64,000 nt of DNA from Siphonodentalium dalli (lineage: Eukaryota > Mollusca > Scaphopoda > Gadilida > Siphonodentaliidae), in the NCBI GenBank assembly GCA_032622095.1, contig CP136061.1:260184077-260248076 (forward strand). The letters are read 5' to 3'. Shown piece by piece: positions 46,047 to 56,723 of the stretch. Each line of letters opens with the position of its first letter. The first letter of the stretch is position 1. The position numbers and the translations under genes were made by a program. The notes beneath the pieces are model-generated. The model did no database searches, had not been told where the DNA came from, and was given only the letters and a program-made list of their open reading frames with translations.

Positions 46047-46544
46047 CTAGTTTCTATTTTTTTTCAAAAGAGAATCAATATTCATCTCTTCTCTTATAGT
46101 TTTATCAACATCACTGAATATATACTTGAAGTCAGACCACTGGTTATACGGAATACTTATAATCGTCAGAGTGTTATTCATTACTCGCCTAATGTCTGTA
46201 TAAATGTGCCCTTGATTATTACAGACTGTTACCGTAATGTTTGAGGGTATTGCCCAATTTTTCACGAAACCACAGGGGTGTTGTTTGTAATCATGGGGGT
46301 GTGACTCATTCGTATGAAGTAATTCATAGTCCACCGGCTCACGCGGTATCTTCTTTGGAACTAAAATAAATGGTAGTGACAGAGTTATTGCCATAATAGT
46401 AATTACTATCCATTTAAGGAGATTCATATGTAGACGACCGCGTTCTGTTTGAAACATATTCGTCAAGGTACCTGTTCTATTATCCATGATTGTAATGGTT
46501 CCCGTGGATAGCTTACTCTTATTAATTTTTATATCTGGCGACAT
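46047..46544 (-). CDS. Polinton single-pass membrane protein
   Basis: 165 residues, intact. A hydrophobic segment at about 42-63 (LKWIVITIMAITLSLPFIL) is followed by KIPREP and a ~100-residue domain with two cysteines (HPCGF, TVCNNQG) and strands IYTDIRR, NTLTIISIPYNQWSDF. The last part loosely resembles the PC4-like segments of the neighbour gene (a Y-x-D-I-R strand followed by a helix with QW). It overlaps the integrase end by 23 bases. Function unknown; virion membrane or host-membrane contact is possible. Confidence 0.6.
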   Translation of the reverse strand: MSPDIKINKSKLSTGTITIMDNRTGTLTNMFQTERGRLHMNLLKWIVITIMAITLSLPFILVPKKIPREPVDYELLHTNESHPHDYKQHPCGFVKNWAIPSNITVTVCNNQGHIYTDIRRVMNNTLTIISIPYNQWSDFKYIFSDVDKTIREEMNIDSLLKKNRN

Positions 46545-47639
46545 CGGACTCTAAAATCCATGAATTAAATTTGTCAGGCCATGAATGCCAGTGCACCATG
46601 ACTTCAGTTTGACCCTTTCGTTTCCTCTTTTTGACAATTTTATCTATTCTGTAAACTGTATCGTCATCAACGCGCACCCTTTGAAGTTCTGACTCGTAGA
46701 AAGCGCCCTCAATGGCTTCATCCAAGAAATCTGTCAATGTATACACGGGTATGTTTTGCCTGTAAAACTTCTTAGTCACTTTGAACAACTCTCCAGTCCA
46801 TTTCTGAGAATATTCTCGGTCAAAAACTGCTTTGGTGTGTGATATTCTAACGATATCATTTATATTGTATTTGAACTTTTTCTTCAATTTACTTTTAACA
46901 CCTCCCTTCTGTCTTATTAACCACTGATCAAGGCGAGACTCATCTTCATTCTCAACAGTTATTGAGTCAGGGGTGGTACCCAACGAACGATGTATGGTAT
47001 GGTTATAACTTTTCACAATATCTTGTAGAATGTCGATATATCTAGCTTTATATAACGTGAAATCTTCTGCTTTATAGTTTGTATGGCCCGTTCCGAATAA
47101 TTTGCTTTTGTTTCATTTCGCGTAAAAATTTGAGATATATGAAGACCCTTAAGGTAACTTTTGACCCGTTTGTTTGTGAATTCCGAACCACGGTCCGTTC
47201 GGAGGAGGCGAGGGGTTATTCCACCTTCAAATATATGTTTCATAGCATTGATCACATTAATTGCAGTTTTTCTCTCTATAGCTTCGCACCATAGCTTCCT
47301 AGAAAAAATGTCAATCATTATTAACACGTACGTGTAATTGTCGTTGTCTTTGGAAACATCATTCATATCCATGAGGTCTCCATCCCATTGACTGTCAGAA
47401 GCGTTTACAATAACACGAGACCTCGGGAATTTTCGTCTAACACTTTTTGTTAGGGAATAACTTTCATGATTTTGTAGCCACGCCTCAATCTCGCGCTTGG
47501 AAATGATGTGCTTATTTTCAGATTTTACAGTCTGATGCAACTTTGTAGCTCCTGAGTACGATGCGGGGTGACCCGGATTAAAATAAATAGAACTCAAATA
47601 ATCTTTCCAATCGGCCATATTGTTCACAGTGATATCCAC
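46522..47639 (-). pseudogene. Polinton chromodomain integrase (frameshifted)
   Basis: Retroviral-type (rve) integrase that would insert the element. The 208-residue N-terminal frame (47639-47013) contains the catalytic acids D88 (WDGDLMDM), D149 (LRTDRGSEF) and E183 (ANYSERAIQTIK). A frameshift near 47075-47060 moves coding to the next frame, which continues with YNHTIHRSLGTTP, an SH3-like region and a chromodomain (YRIDKIVKKRKRKG, WHSWPDKFNSWI) to 46522. Chromodomains steer insertion to marked chromatin. Single frameshift, otherwise well kept. Confidence 0.92.
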
Positions 47640-47712
47640 CGTTTCTTCTTTATCTTCGTCAGTCTACCGGCGATTATACCCGGAGGTCTAGATATTTCAC
47701 GCTTAATCTCTC

Positions 47713-48006
47713 TTATTTTCTTTTTCTTTGTTTAGTGTGTGTCTTTTTCGATGTATTATTAGATGTGTTAACTCCTGATTTTTCGATTGCCTCCTGAGGT
47801 TCAGTCGCTTGAACTGTATTAACAATCTGATTATTCTTCGGGTCCCTTTCTTTATTCATTTCGTCAGAATGGCGGCTATTGTTTACCGAGATGTCGCTGT
47901 GTTCAATATTAGGCTCCGATGAAACTTTTTTGAGTTCACTTTTTTCTGTGTACATCATATATCTTTCATACGGGATCAAAACAGTTTTCTTCACAGACTC
48001 CATCAC
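47713..48006 (-). CDS. Polinton small protein, LIPYERY N-terminus
   Basis: 97 residues beginning VKKTVLIPYERYMMY, a short N-terminal motif seen at the start of many small Polinton and adintovirus virion proteins. The middle is Ser/Asn/Glu-rich and disordered, the end basic (KKTHTKQRKRK). The start overlaps the stop of the upstream core-type gene. Past the stop, a short stretch with RPPGIIAGR looks like the continuation of a once longer protein. Confidence 0.5.
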   Translation of the reverse strand: MMESVKKTVLIPYERYMMYTEKSELKKVSSEPNIEHSDISVNNSRHSDEMNKERDPKNNQIVNTVQATEPQEAIEKSGVNTSNNTSKKTHTKQRKRK

Positions 48007-48326
48007 AAAAACTGTTTCAACTTAGGTTCAACGATGTTCAACATCAAAGCAATGGCGGGGGAGTGATTAATGACACTTTTTCTTTTCCTCAACAAACTCA
48101 CAGATTTATCACCCAATAATATATAAAATAATTTTTAGCGGCGTAATTTAGCTTTTTGTTGAACTGTAACTGTTAAAATTTCATGTAGTAAATTGATCGT
48201 AATTTCAACCAGAACTTTCAACTGATTATTAGTTATCGATGTCAATAATGCATTTCGTTGAGATCTTGATTGGGTTGATGACAATATTCTGACAAAATTT
48301 AACTCCTTACGTATTAATCGACTCAT
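48003..48326 (-). pseudogene. Polinton core-type small protein with internal stop
   Basis: One frame of 108 codons interrupted by TAA at 48135-48137. The first part, RLIRKELNFVRILSSTQ and NALLTSITNNQLKVLVEI followed by QQKAKLRR, matches a small protein very common in Polintons (L-x-F-L-x-x-L..R..LL..a....L..L.E...N.L.g). The last part after the stop keeps the family's LLRKRKSV and LMLNIVEPKL features. Probably a virion or DNA-associated protein; role not known to me. Confidence 0.7.
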
Positions 48327-48366
48327 TTTATCGTCGCGACTCAGCTCCGATACTGTCCCCTTCTTA

Positions 48367-49031
48367 TTACGTGGTAGGTACGTAAATTATAGGGTCTTGG
48401 TTGGGAAATACGTCTGTTCGTAGTCTGTATTTATCCTCAGTGTGAGGGAACATATCTATTATAAGATACGCAAATGGTTTCTTCATACAATCCTTGTATG
48501 CATCAATGAGTACTTTAGATTTACCGGGATACAATTGTCTACCCAATGTGGAAATTTGTGATCCATCCCTCAAATTTTTGAATAAAATTAGATACCACGT
48601 GTTTAGGCTATAGTTCTCGCCGCCTTGCCTTGTGCGTATAAATTTTGTGAAATAAATAGCACCGAAAGACAGCGATGATGAGTTTGCTGCGTAAATAGTA
48701 ATTCAATCTCTTTTTGGTCAATAATACGATGCATCAAGTCGTCTAATATTAACATATTATGTTTACCATCAGCAAATTCTTCGATTTCTGCTTGGGTAGG
48801 TAATCCTTGATGCATGACCAAATTTTCGATTGATGATTCAATTTCATCATAGAAATTTTGATAAATACCGTAACAGTACATTATTTTCTTAGGTGGATCT
48901 CTAGAATACATTCCACTAAGATTTTGTAGGAATCTGTAGACCAATCTCGTCTTACCAGAACCAGTCGGCCCATTGATGCAAATACTAGAACAAGGTTCAA
49001 ATGGTATGGCGCTATGGTTAGTTGACCCCAT
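48367..49031 (-). pseudogene. Polinton genome-packaging ATPase (FtsK/HerA type), frameshifted
   Basis: The 142-residue N-terminal frame has Walker A GPTGSGKT (residues 21-28), Walker B NMLILDDLM (92-100) and the downstream sensor stretch SVLFISQN (123-130). A frameshift near 48607 ends it; the C-terminal part resumes with LGRQLYPGKSK and YLIIDMFPHTEDKYRLRT to 48367. This ATPase pumps DNA into capsids in related viruses. It is the first gene of the minus-strand block. Confidence 0.92.
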
Positions 49032-49128
49032 TTTTGTTCACTGTGTCCTATTTATTAGTAGCTATACAGTTCTTATATACATCATAAGTAAACATTTGTT
49101 ATGGAAGGCGTGTGTAGATCAGCTTTAT

Positions 49129-49305
49129 ATGGGTCGAAAGTGTGGTCTGATAAGGTTGATGGAAGAGAACGTGTCGGTTGAAGAGGCTATGGCAGGAACG
49201 AATATCTTTGGTGAAGATACAGAGGACCATTCTAATGTTAAGAGACACGTAACAAACTGGTGTAAACGAATTACCATGATGACACTGCAACCTGTAATAT
49301 TATAA
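49129..49305 (+). CDS. Possible small ORF beside the right Polinton repeat
   Basis: A 58-residue frame from the ATG at 49129 reads RLMEENVSVEEAMAG and NVKRHVTNWCKRI, charged and helical. It lies between the ATPase and the right terminal repeat on the opposite strand. No family recognised and it may be chance. Confidence 0.2.
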   Translation: MGRKCGLIRLMEENVSVEEAMAGTNIFGEDTEDHSNVKRHVTNWCKRITMMTLQPVIL

Positions 49306-49319
49306 AAACCTACAGTTCT

Positions 49320-50963
49320 TATAACATCATTGGTGCGGTGTCTTATCACATGTACGTATTATGTATAGATATTTTTGATAACTAATTATCGCGTTAATGC
49401 TAACAATGACACAGCTTATCACCTTACGTGATCATAACCCGTTAAACAACTAATGATGTTCAGACACGCTATCGATAGCTTAATTGAAAGCGTGTCTAAA
49501 CATGCATAACTGACAAAGGAAGCTTCGTCATTGATATTTGTATACCATAACGCCCGAAAATAGTTAGCACAGATGAGGCAACATTATATAAGATTATATA
49601 TGAGCGTAAGTATGAATAGGTCAATAAGTGGTTATTACGTAATGTTGTTATAACAATAACATCAAAGGTAACTTCTATTATTGAGCGTATTATCACCTGT
49701 ACGTATTATGTATACATATTTTTGATAACTAATTATCGCGTTAATGCTAACAATGACACAGCTTATCACCTTACGTGATCATATCCCGTTAAACAACTAA
49801 TGATGTTCAGACACGCTATCGATAACTTAATTGAAAGCGTGTCTGAACATGCATAAACGGAAGCATCGTCATAGATATTTGTATACCATAACTCCAGAAC
49901 ATTATATAAGATTATATATGAGCGTAAGTATGAATATGTCGATAAGTGGTTATTACGTAATGTTGTTATAACAATAACACCGAAGTAACTTCTATTATTG
50001 AGTGTCTTATCACATGTACGTATTATGTATGCATATTTTTGATAACTAATTATCTCGTTAATGCTAACAATGACACAGCTTATCAAACTTACGTGATCAT
50101 AACCCGTTAAACAGGTAATGATGTTCAGACAAGCTATCGATAACTTAATTGAACGAGTCGAAACACGCATAGATGTCAACAGATATAATAGCAGTCATTT
50201 GGTAAATTTATCCAAGGTGTCCCTCTTTTCGACCTATACATTGTTACCCTATTGACGCGTGTGATTATGTGTGTGTACATAATTGAAAATTTGTTCCATA
50301 GAATATGTCAGTTCATTCGGGGTAGTAATTTCGCATCACGCTCTTCGTCCTAGCGTGACTGCTTTCAAAATAGTACAACATCTCAATAATTCTTCCAATA
50401 ATTCGCGATAATGCACACGTGTCATATACTCAATAACTTCATCGGGATAGAGAAGTAAAGAATAAACGCTCTTTATTATTTATGTAAGAGTAATGGCGTC
50501 AAATTATTTCAGGTATTGTGGAGACAATTATATGATGTAATAGACGAGACTGCGTCTGATGATAAACACTGGAATGTATGCATTCATACCTATAGTGTCA
50601 ATGGCCAAGATTACAGCGACTCGGACCAGTCCATACACATATAATTGGTATAAAGCTATTTCTAAACTTCGATTAATAAAATTAACAGAGTTTCATGAAA
50701 AATATTTAAAATTTGTTTGAACAAAAATAGTTGGCCAATAACAAAAGATATTACACGCAACGCAAATAATTTAAAAACATTCGACATTTAATAGTCGGCC
50801 GAGATTATTTTCAGTAAGAGACCGAAAACTCGTTATAAATATTTGAGATTTAAAAAAACTTTTTTTGAAAATTTTGGAGAAAAAAAATTAGGTTTTGAAT
50901 TTTTGTTGTTGAATATTTTAGTACAAACAATTTTACCGCCAAAAAATTTATTTTTAGATGTGA
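49320..50963. repeat. Polinton right terminal inverted repeat with internal tandem units
   Basis: Complement of the left repeat. About two and a half ~350-bp inner units (49340-50180), each with the TGTTCAGACACG palindrome, then the outer ~780 bases ending TTTTTAGATGTGA. Unit number differs from the left end (three), showing independent expansion or loss. Confidence 0.9.
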
Positions 50964-51449
50964 AGTCAACGAGTCCCCCGTACTACTATTAATGAGGAAG
51001 ATAACGATGACGACTATGATGATGATGATGGTGATAACGACGATGATGATATATACACTGATGGTCATACAGCATTATTATGTGTAAATATATTTGTAAA
51101 CTCTAATGCGTGTTAACTCACGATTGAGTTCATTAAAGCATACCCAAAAATTCAGGAAGCTTGCATCATGAAAGGGTTAAACGCATGTGTCCTGTCATAT
51201 CGTATCCACGTTCCGATGCAACTATCGACTGAACTTGAAATGAAAGTCACTGGTTGTTAAATCGAACCATGAAAATGGTGACATTTTAGCTCGGTTTACA
51301 TCCTGGTGTTAGCCGTTTGGAACGGGAACTTGCAGTTCACAACCGGCCTGATATCAAGACACGTTAACAGTTACACGCTAGTATGGCTAAACCTCACAAA
51401 TATCACCATTTCGTCAAGGATAGATGTACATTTAGTGTATAATGCGAAC

Positions 51450-51581
51450 CTGATGGCAGCGGCGAGCTAAGACAAAGGCCGCACGTGTTTCTACAGAACC
51501 TCCTCCCGTTGACTGTGTTGCAATAACCCGAGTCTGCCGCCACGTCCGCGATACATGTCTCGTCGCCGTCTAAACAGGTTC
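51450..51581 (-). CDS. Host gene exon 3: first ShKT domain
   Basis: 132 bases, acceptor TTGTTGTTGCAG, donor TCAG|GTTCGC (weaker than the others), phase 1 at both ends. The 44 residues show the ShKT cysteine pattern: TCLDGDETCIAD, SGYCNTV, RFCRNTCGLC. Same length and phases as the exon at 17107. It follows the kringle and precedes the 25 kb intron that hosts the Polinton. Confidence 0.87.
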
Positions 51582-52479
51582 CTGCAACAACAAAAAAAAC
51601 GTATCACCAATATGATAACGGCATGAAATAAATCAGCCAATACACACACTATTATATAGCGAAATATACATAACCTGGGTTCACGATTAGATAGCGATTG
51701 ATATTAAATCTCACGCGATGTTAGGACTGAGGTTAGGATTATTGACGAAATAACGGAGATGTGCTTTTAAAGAGCGTTTCCCTAACAACAGCCAGTACCA
51801 CCCACCCAACATGAGATTTTAACGTATGTCAGACCAAAGTTGATCACTTGTGGTGTTGTACATGTTTTCATGTAAATCTCCGTTATTTCGTCGTCAAAGT
51901 ACTTGTATATAGAGTTATCACCCTTCCGATTAACTCGGGATACTCATTTCCATATGTAATCCTAACTTCGCGTGGCACCTGTTACTGCGATATAATACCA
52001 ATAGCTATCTAATCGTGAACCAGGATTAAGTATGTTTAGCTATCTAATCATGTGCGAATTGTGTGATTAAATACACATAACAATGTGGTGATGCATCGGT
52101 TTGAGTCTGACTTCGTATTTGTTCTTATGGATTCGATATGGATACATGTATGATGCTTCCGCGGTTAGACAAGCATATTATAGCTAACAGAGAATAATAC
52201 TATAACATAACTCTTTGTTGAACTCGACACCCACAATATATAAATACGGCCGATGTATGCCAAATGAGTGACTTATTTTTGTGTAGCGTGTGAGTGCTCT
52301 CCTTGTCATTTTAGTAACGTGTGCAATTTATCTATATAAATTCCAACTGTTTATGCGTGTGTGTCTGTCTGTAACTCTTTCACGATTTGGCGCTTTTAAA
52401 AATGTATGACCCCCATGTCCGATTGCACCTAAATATATGACCCCAATGTCCAGTAACACGCGTATGGTCTGTTTCTAAA

Positions 52480-52867
52480 ATTTGTAGCTGGATCTTGTCA
52501 GATGTTGACTCAGAATGTAATACAAGTTTACCCTCCCTTCCAAGGAGGGTAGATACTATGCTAAACAGGACCTTTTTAGTCATTACATTTATGTAATAGT
52601 CAATCTTCGCTCCGTAAATCAGTCTGTTCACAACTACCACTTGATCTCGGAACATCTGCTTATGAACTTCAAGCCCAGTTTTTGGCGACGCTTTTGTTTT
52701 TGTTTCCGAATTTCATCGGTATACAACTCGGTGGTTTCCCTAGCAGGCACACACCGTGATTTAGCAGGTGCATATTTGTCCAAGAGAGTCGATAAGCGCT
52801 GGTTGTAGTATTCAACTAGAAGATTTACATCACATGAGTCTGGTCTTCTGTAAGCAACAGAAGTGAG
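52480..52867 (-). pseudogene. CR1/L2-like LINE fragment (endonuclease-RT linker)
   Basis: One minus-strand frame reads VNLLVEYYNQRLSTLLDKYAP and ELYTDEIRKQKQKRRQKLGL; after a frame change another reads VNRLIYGAKIDYYINVM and LFSIVSTLLGREGK. These are the familiar linker features between endonuclease and reverse transcriptase in CR1/L2 LINEs (LD.haP, W/Y..ei...K..RR, vn.li..aK..yy). No complete domain remains. Confidence 0.7.
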
Positions 52868-52880
52868 ATATCACCTTTAT

Positions 52881-52933
52881 ATATATGCGATTCGACCATA
52901 GGTCGCCTCGCATAAGAGAACGCAGTGACCTTA
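52881..52933. mobile_element. Degenerate half of the hairpin MITE
   Basis: ATATATGCGATTCGACCATA then GGTCGCCTCGCATAAGAGAAC and GTGACCTTAC match the left hairpin of the family with deletions; an AT-rich core like that of the other copies follows to about 53120. Confidence 0.6.
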
Positions 52934-53699
52934 CAATTTGTTATAATTTTTTATAAATTTTTCATACATTCTTTGACAATTTTTATATTTAAAAAAATAT
53001 TTTTTCTTACTTTCTATAACAATATTTATAATTTTTTCTTACATTCTTTAACAATTTTTATGTTTTCAATTTTTTTTTATAATTTGTTCTTACATTCTTT
53101 ACAGATGGATTATCTCTTTAAATAATTTTTTTTAAACAGTTCCGTGGGTATAAAATAATAAATATCAACTGAAGACCCCTGTCCGGAAAAGCTTCTATCA
53201 ATTAATATTGATTTTATTTCGAATATTTAATTGGGACCGTTTATGTGTCTATTTTTAGAACAGACCATTCGGATGATACCATATTGCGATATAGAGCACT
53301 GGGCTGTTCCCATGGCTACGCACCGAAAGTCAAATGTCCCAGATTGATTGTTTGTATTGTTTTGTTCCATAGTAATAAGCGATAATGAGTATAATTAACG
53401 TTTATTTGTGACAAAATTGTACAATAACATTTCTGGTCTCTGTTAACAGTAACCACTATTGTTCGTTAGCTAAACAACTACACCTTTTTAGACTAGAAAA
53501 TATTCGGAATAAAATTAATATTAATCGATAGAAGCATTTCTGGACAGGAGTCTTCGATTCAGATCTGATATTTTATAAACCGGTAACTATATAAAACATG
53601 TTTACAAAGAGATCATCCACCTTTATAATCCATGATCATCCACCTTTATGTTATAATAATGTTTTATAATTTGTTTTTCTTCCATTGTTTGCCATATAC

Positions 53700-53815
53700 C
53701 TTGTCCGCACACATCACAGTAGTTCCTCATACAACCTGTTGTTGTGTAGCACCATGGTCTGAGTCCGTTACCAGGGTTACGGCACGCTTTATCAGTCAGG
53801 CCGTCGAAGTAGTCA
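53700..53815 (-). CDS. Host gene exon 2 in view: kringle domain, second half
   Basis: 116 bases, acceptor TTGCTTACAG, donor CAAG|GTATAT, phase 2 in and phase 1 out. Residues include DKACRNPGNGLRPWCYTTTG and MRNYCDVCGQ: the CRNP, PWCYT and YCD motifs of kringles. The canonical (W/Y)EYCD tryptophan is replaced (MRNYCD) and an extra cysteine pair appears (GC..CDVC). Completes the domain started at 58405. Confidence 0.9.
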
Positions 53816-54407
53816 CTGTAAGCAATGCGTTTAGAGAACAATTAAGGAACTCTTACATATTTCTAAGACGTGTAACGCAGCATATTGACAATCAATTAAA
53901 CCATCTCGAGGACTCTAGAAGTCACACTATTTGCTTGACATTTAGATGATTGTATTCAGGACTTGACTTAAATATGAAACGTACACGAAGCGTGATAATT
54001 ATGTACCTACAATAGCATTATTATTATATACTATTTATAGTCCGTGTGCATACGTGTATTTGGCTGGTATACGACTCTGGCTGAAATGGTCACTGTCACC
54101 CTCTTTCGGTCAGTTGGGTACCCTGGTAGTTTTAAATTTCAGTTTGGTACCCAGGTTTTTGTAACATTTATTTTTGGGAACCCAACTGTATGAAATCTCA
54201 CACAAAACGTGATTTATATGAAATATGACACAGAACGTGATTCAAATAGTGATTGTCAGTAGTTTTCAAAATTAATTTGTTAAATTTGTGACTAATTGTT
54301 TTTATATATGATATATATTCGTCACGATGATTGGAAATAATAGCGGAGAATAATTGTAGGCATAGGACATATGTCCTATAGACTGTTATATTGTAACCTT
54401 AAAACAA

Positions 54408-55035
54408 AATTAAGGTCGACATGTCCGAATCTTTAATGGGTATACATAAGAACAATAACGACTGTCCTTGAATTAGCCTTTAGACAGTATTAATCTACAC
54501 AATTAAGGTCGACATATCCGAATCTGTAATGGGTATACATAAGAACAATAACGACTGTCCTTGAGTTAGCGTTTAGACAGTATTAATCTACACAATTAAG
54601 GTCGACATATCCGAATTTGTAATGGGTAATTGGGTATACATAAGAACAATAACGACTGTCCTTGAATTAGTATTTAGACAGTATTAATCTACACAATTAA
54701 GGTCGACATATGCGAATCTGTAATGGGTATACATAAGAACAATAACGACTGTCCTTGAATTAGCCTTTAGACAGTATTAATCTACACAATTAAGGTCGAC
54801 ATATCCGAATCGGTAATGGGTATACATAAGAACAATAACGACTGTCCTTGAGTTAGCGTTTAGACAGTATTAATCTACACAATTAAGGTCGACATATCCG
54901 AATTTGTAATGGGTAATTGGGTATACATAAGAACAATAACGACTGTCCTTGAATTAGTATTTAGACAGTATTAATCTACACAATTAAGGTCGACATATGC
55001 GAATCTGTAATGGGTATACATAAGAACAATAACGA
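54408..55035. repeat. 93-100 bp tandem array with three-unit higher-order periodicity
   Basis: Seven copies of a unit beginning AATTAAGGTCGACATATCCG and ending GCCTTTAGACAGTATTAATCTACAC. Variants cycle in order: GCCTTTAG, GCGTTTAG, then TATTTAG with an extra GTAATTG; the cycle repeats, giving a ~286-bp higher-order unit. Confidence 0.85.
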
Positions 55036-56690
55036 CTGCCCTTTAATTAGCCTTTAGGCAGTATTAATCTACCCTTGTATTAGCCTTTAGGCAGTATTAA
55101 TCTACCCTTGAATTAGCCTTTAGACACTATTAATCTACCCTTGTATTAGCCTTTAGACAGTATTAATCTACCCTTGTATTAGCCTTTATGCAGTATTAAT
55201 CTACCCTTGAATTAGCCTCCACGCAGTATTAATCTACCCTTGTATTAGCCTTTAAGCAGTATTAATCTACCCTTGAATTAGGCTTTAGGCAGTATTAATC
55301 TACCCTTGAATTAGCCTTTAGGCAGTATTAATCTACCCTTGTATTAGCCTTTAGGCAGTATTAATCTACCCTTGAATTAGCCTTTAGGCAGTATTAATCT
55401 ACCCTTGAATTAGCCTTTAGGCAGTATTAATCTACCCTTGAATTAGCCTTTAGGCAATATTAACCTACCCTCGTATTAGCCTTTAGGCAGTATTAATCTA
55501 CCCTTGAATTAGCATTTAGGCAGTATTAATCTACCCTTGAATTAGCCTTTATGCAGTATTAATCTACCCTTGAATTAGCCTTTAGGCAGTATTAATCTAC
55601 CCTTGAATTAGCCTTTTGGCAGTATTAATCTACCCTTGAATTAGCCTTTAGGCAGTATTAATCTACCCTTGAATTAGCCTTTAGGCAGTATTAACCTACC
55701 CTTGAATTAGCCTTTAGGCAGTATTAATCTACCCTTGAATTAGCCTTTAGGCAGTATTAATCTACCCTTGAATTAGCCTTTAGGCAGTATTAATCTACCC
55801 TTGTATTAGCCTTTGTGCAGTATTAATCTACCCTTGAATTAGCCTTTAGGCAGTATTAATCTACCCTTCAATTAGCCTTTAAGCAGTATTAATCTACCCT
55901 TGAATTAGCCTTTAGGCAGTATTAATCTACCCTTGAATTAGCCTTCAGACAGTATTAATCTACCCTTGAATTAGCCTTTAGGCAGTATTAATCTACCCTT
56001 GAATTAGCCTTTAGACAGTATTAATCTACCCTTGAATTAGCCTTTAGGCAGTATTAATCTACCCTTGTATTAGCCTTTAGGCAGTATTAATCTACCCTTG
56101 AATTAGCCTTTACGCAGTATTAATCTACCCTTGTATTAGCCTTTAGGCAGTATTAATCTACCCTTGAATTAGCCTTTAGGCAGGATTAATCTACCCTTGA
56201 ATTAGCCTATAGGCAGTATTACTCTACCCTTGAATTAGCCTTTAGGCAGTATAATCTACCATTGAATTAGCCTTTAGGCAGTATTAATCTACCCTTGAAT
56301 TAGCCTTTAGGCAGTATTAATCTACCCTTGAATTAGCATTTAGGCAGTATAATCTACCCTTGAATTAGCCTTCAGGCAGTATTAATCTACCCTTGTATTA
56401 GCCTTTAGGCAGTATTAATCTACCCTTGAATTAGCCTTTAGGCAGTATTAATCTACCCTTTATTAACCTTTAGGTAGTATTAATCTACCCTTGAATTAGC
56501 CTCTAGGCATTATTAATCTACCCTTGAATTAGCCTTTAGGCAGTATTAATCTACCCTTGAATTAGCCTTTAGGCAGTATTAATCTACCCTTGTATTAGCC
56601 TTTAGGCAGTATTAACCTACCCTTGAATTAGCCTTTAGGCAGTATTAATCTACCCTTGAATTAGCCTTTAGGCAGTATTAATCTACCCAC
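55036..56690. repeat. 33-bp minisatellite, ~50 copies
   Basis: Unit CCCTTGAATTAGCCTTTAGG then CAGTATTAATCTA, which is a truncated piece of the preceding 93-bp unit. Most copies differ at one or two positions (GAATT/GTATT, AGGC/AGAC/ATGC). All six frames contain stops. Confidence 0.95.
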
Positions 56691-56723
56691 AAAATTTTTC
56701 TCTTAATTAATTCCCAATTTTTT

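Larger units (their letters stand above)
33634..50963. mobile_element. Polinton/Maverick DNA transposon, ~17.3 kb, decayed
   Basis: Terminal inverted repeats start TCACATCTAAAAATAAATTT at 33634 and its complement ends at 50963. Between them lie protein-primed PolB (+), an unknown (-), PC4-like (+), TBP-like (+), and a minus-strand block of protease, major capsid protein, small basic protein, minor capsid protein, membrane protein, chromodomain integrase, two small core-type proteins and packaging ATPase. That set defines Polintons, which are virus-related elements. Damage in PolB, integrase, ATPase and the core protein shows a non-functional relic. No 6-bp target duplication could be matched (TTCGCC versus AGTCAA). 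Confidence 0.96.
26043..51449 (-). other. Intron 3 of the host gene (25.4 kb), host to the LINE and Polinton
   Basis: This single intron holds a TIR element (26998-27402), a LINE, hairpin MITE copy C and the whole Polinton. The stretches 26050-26990, 27410-28590 and 32425-33140 contain no gene or repeat I can name. A GATGAT-rich tract follows the Polinton at about 51000-51055. Confidence 0.75.
51582..53699 (-). other. Intron 2 of the host gene
   Basis: Contains a minus-strand LINE scrap at about 52480-52867 and a degenerate hairpin-MITE half at 52881-52933. Nothing recognised in 51600-52370 apart from a short AAAGAGCGTTTCCC word, nor in 53130-53690. Confidence 0.75.

Noticed and set aside
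48973-49128. Upstream part of the 110-residue plus-strand frame near the ATPase
   Set aside because: Overlaps the ATPase N-terminus on the opposite strand; only the part from 49129 is kept, at low confidence.
33097-51186. TTAACCCTTT near 33097 and AAAGGGTTAA near 51177 as outer ends of one giant element holding the Polinton
   Set aside because: Only the first ten bases agree; the following sequence does not match, so chance or unrelated termini are likelier.
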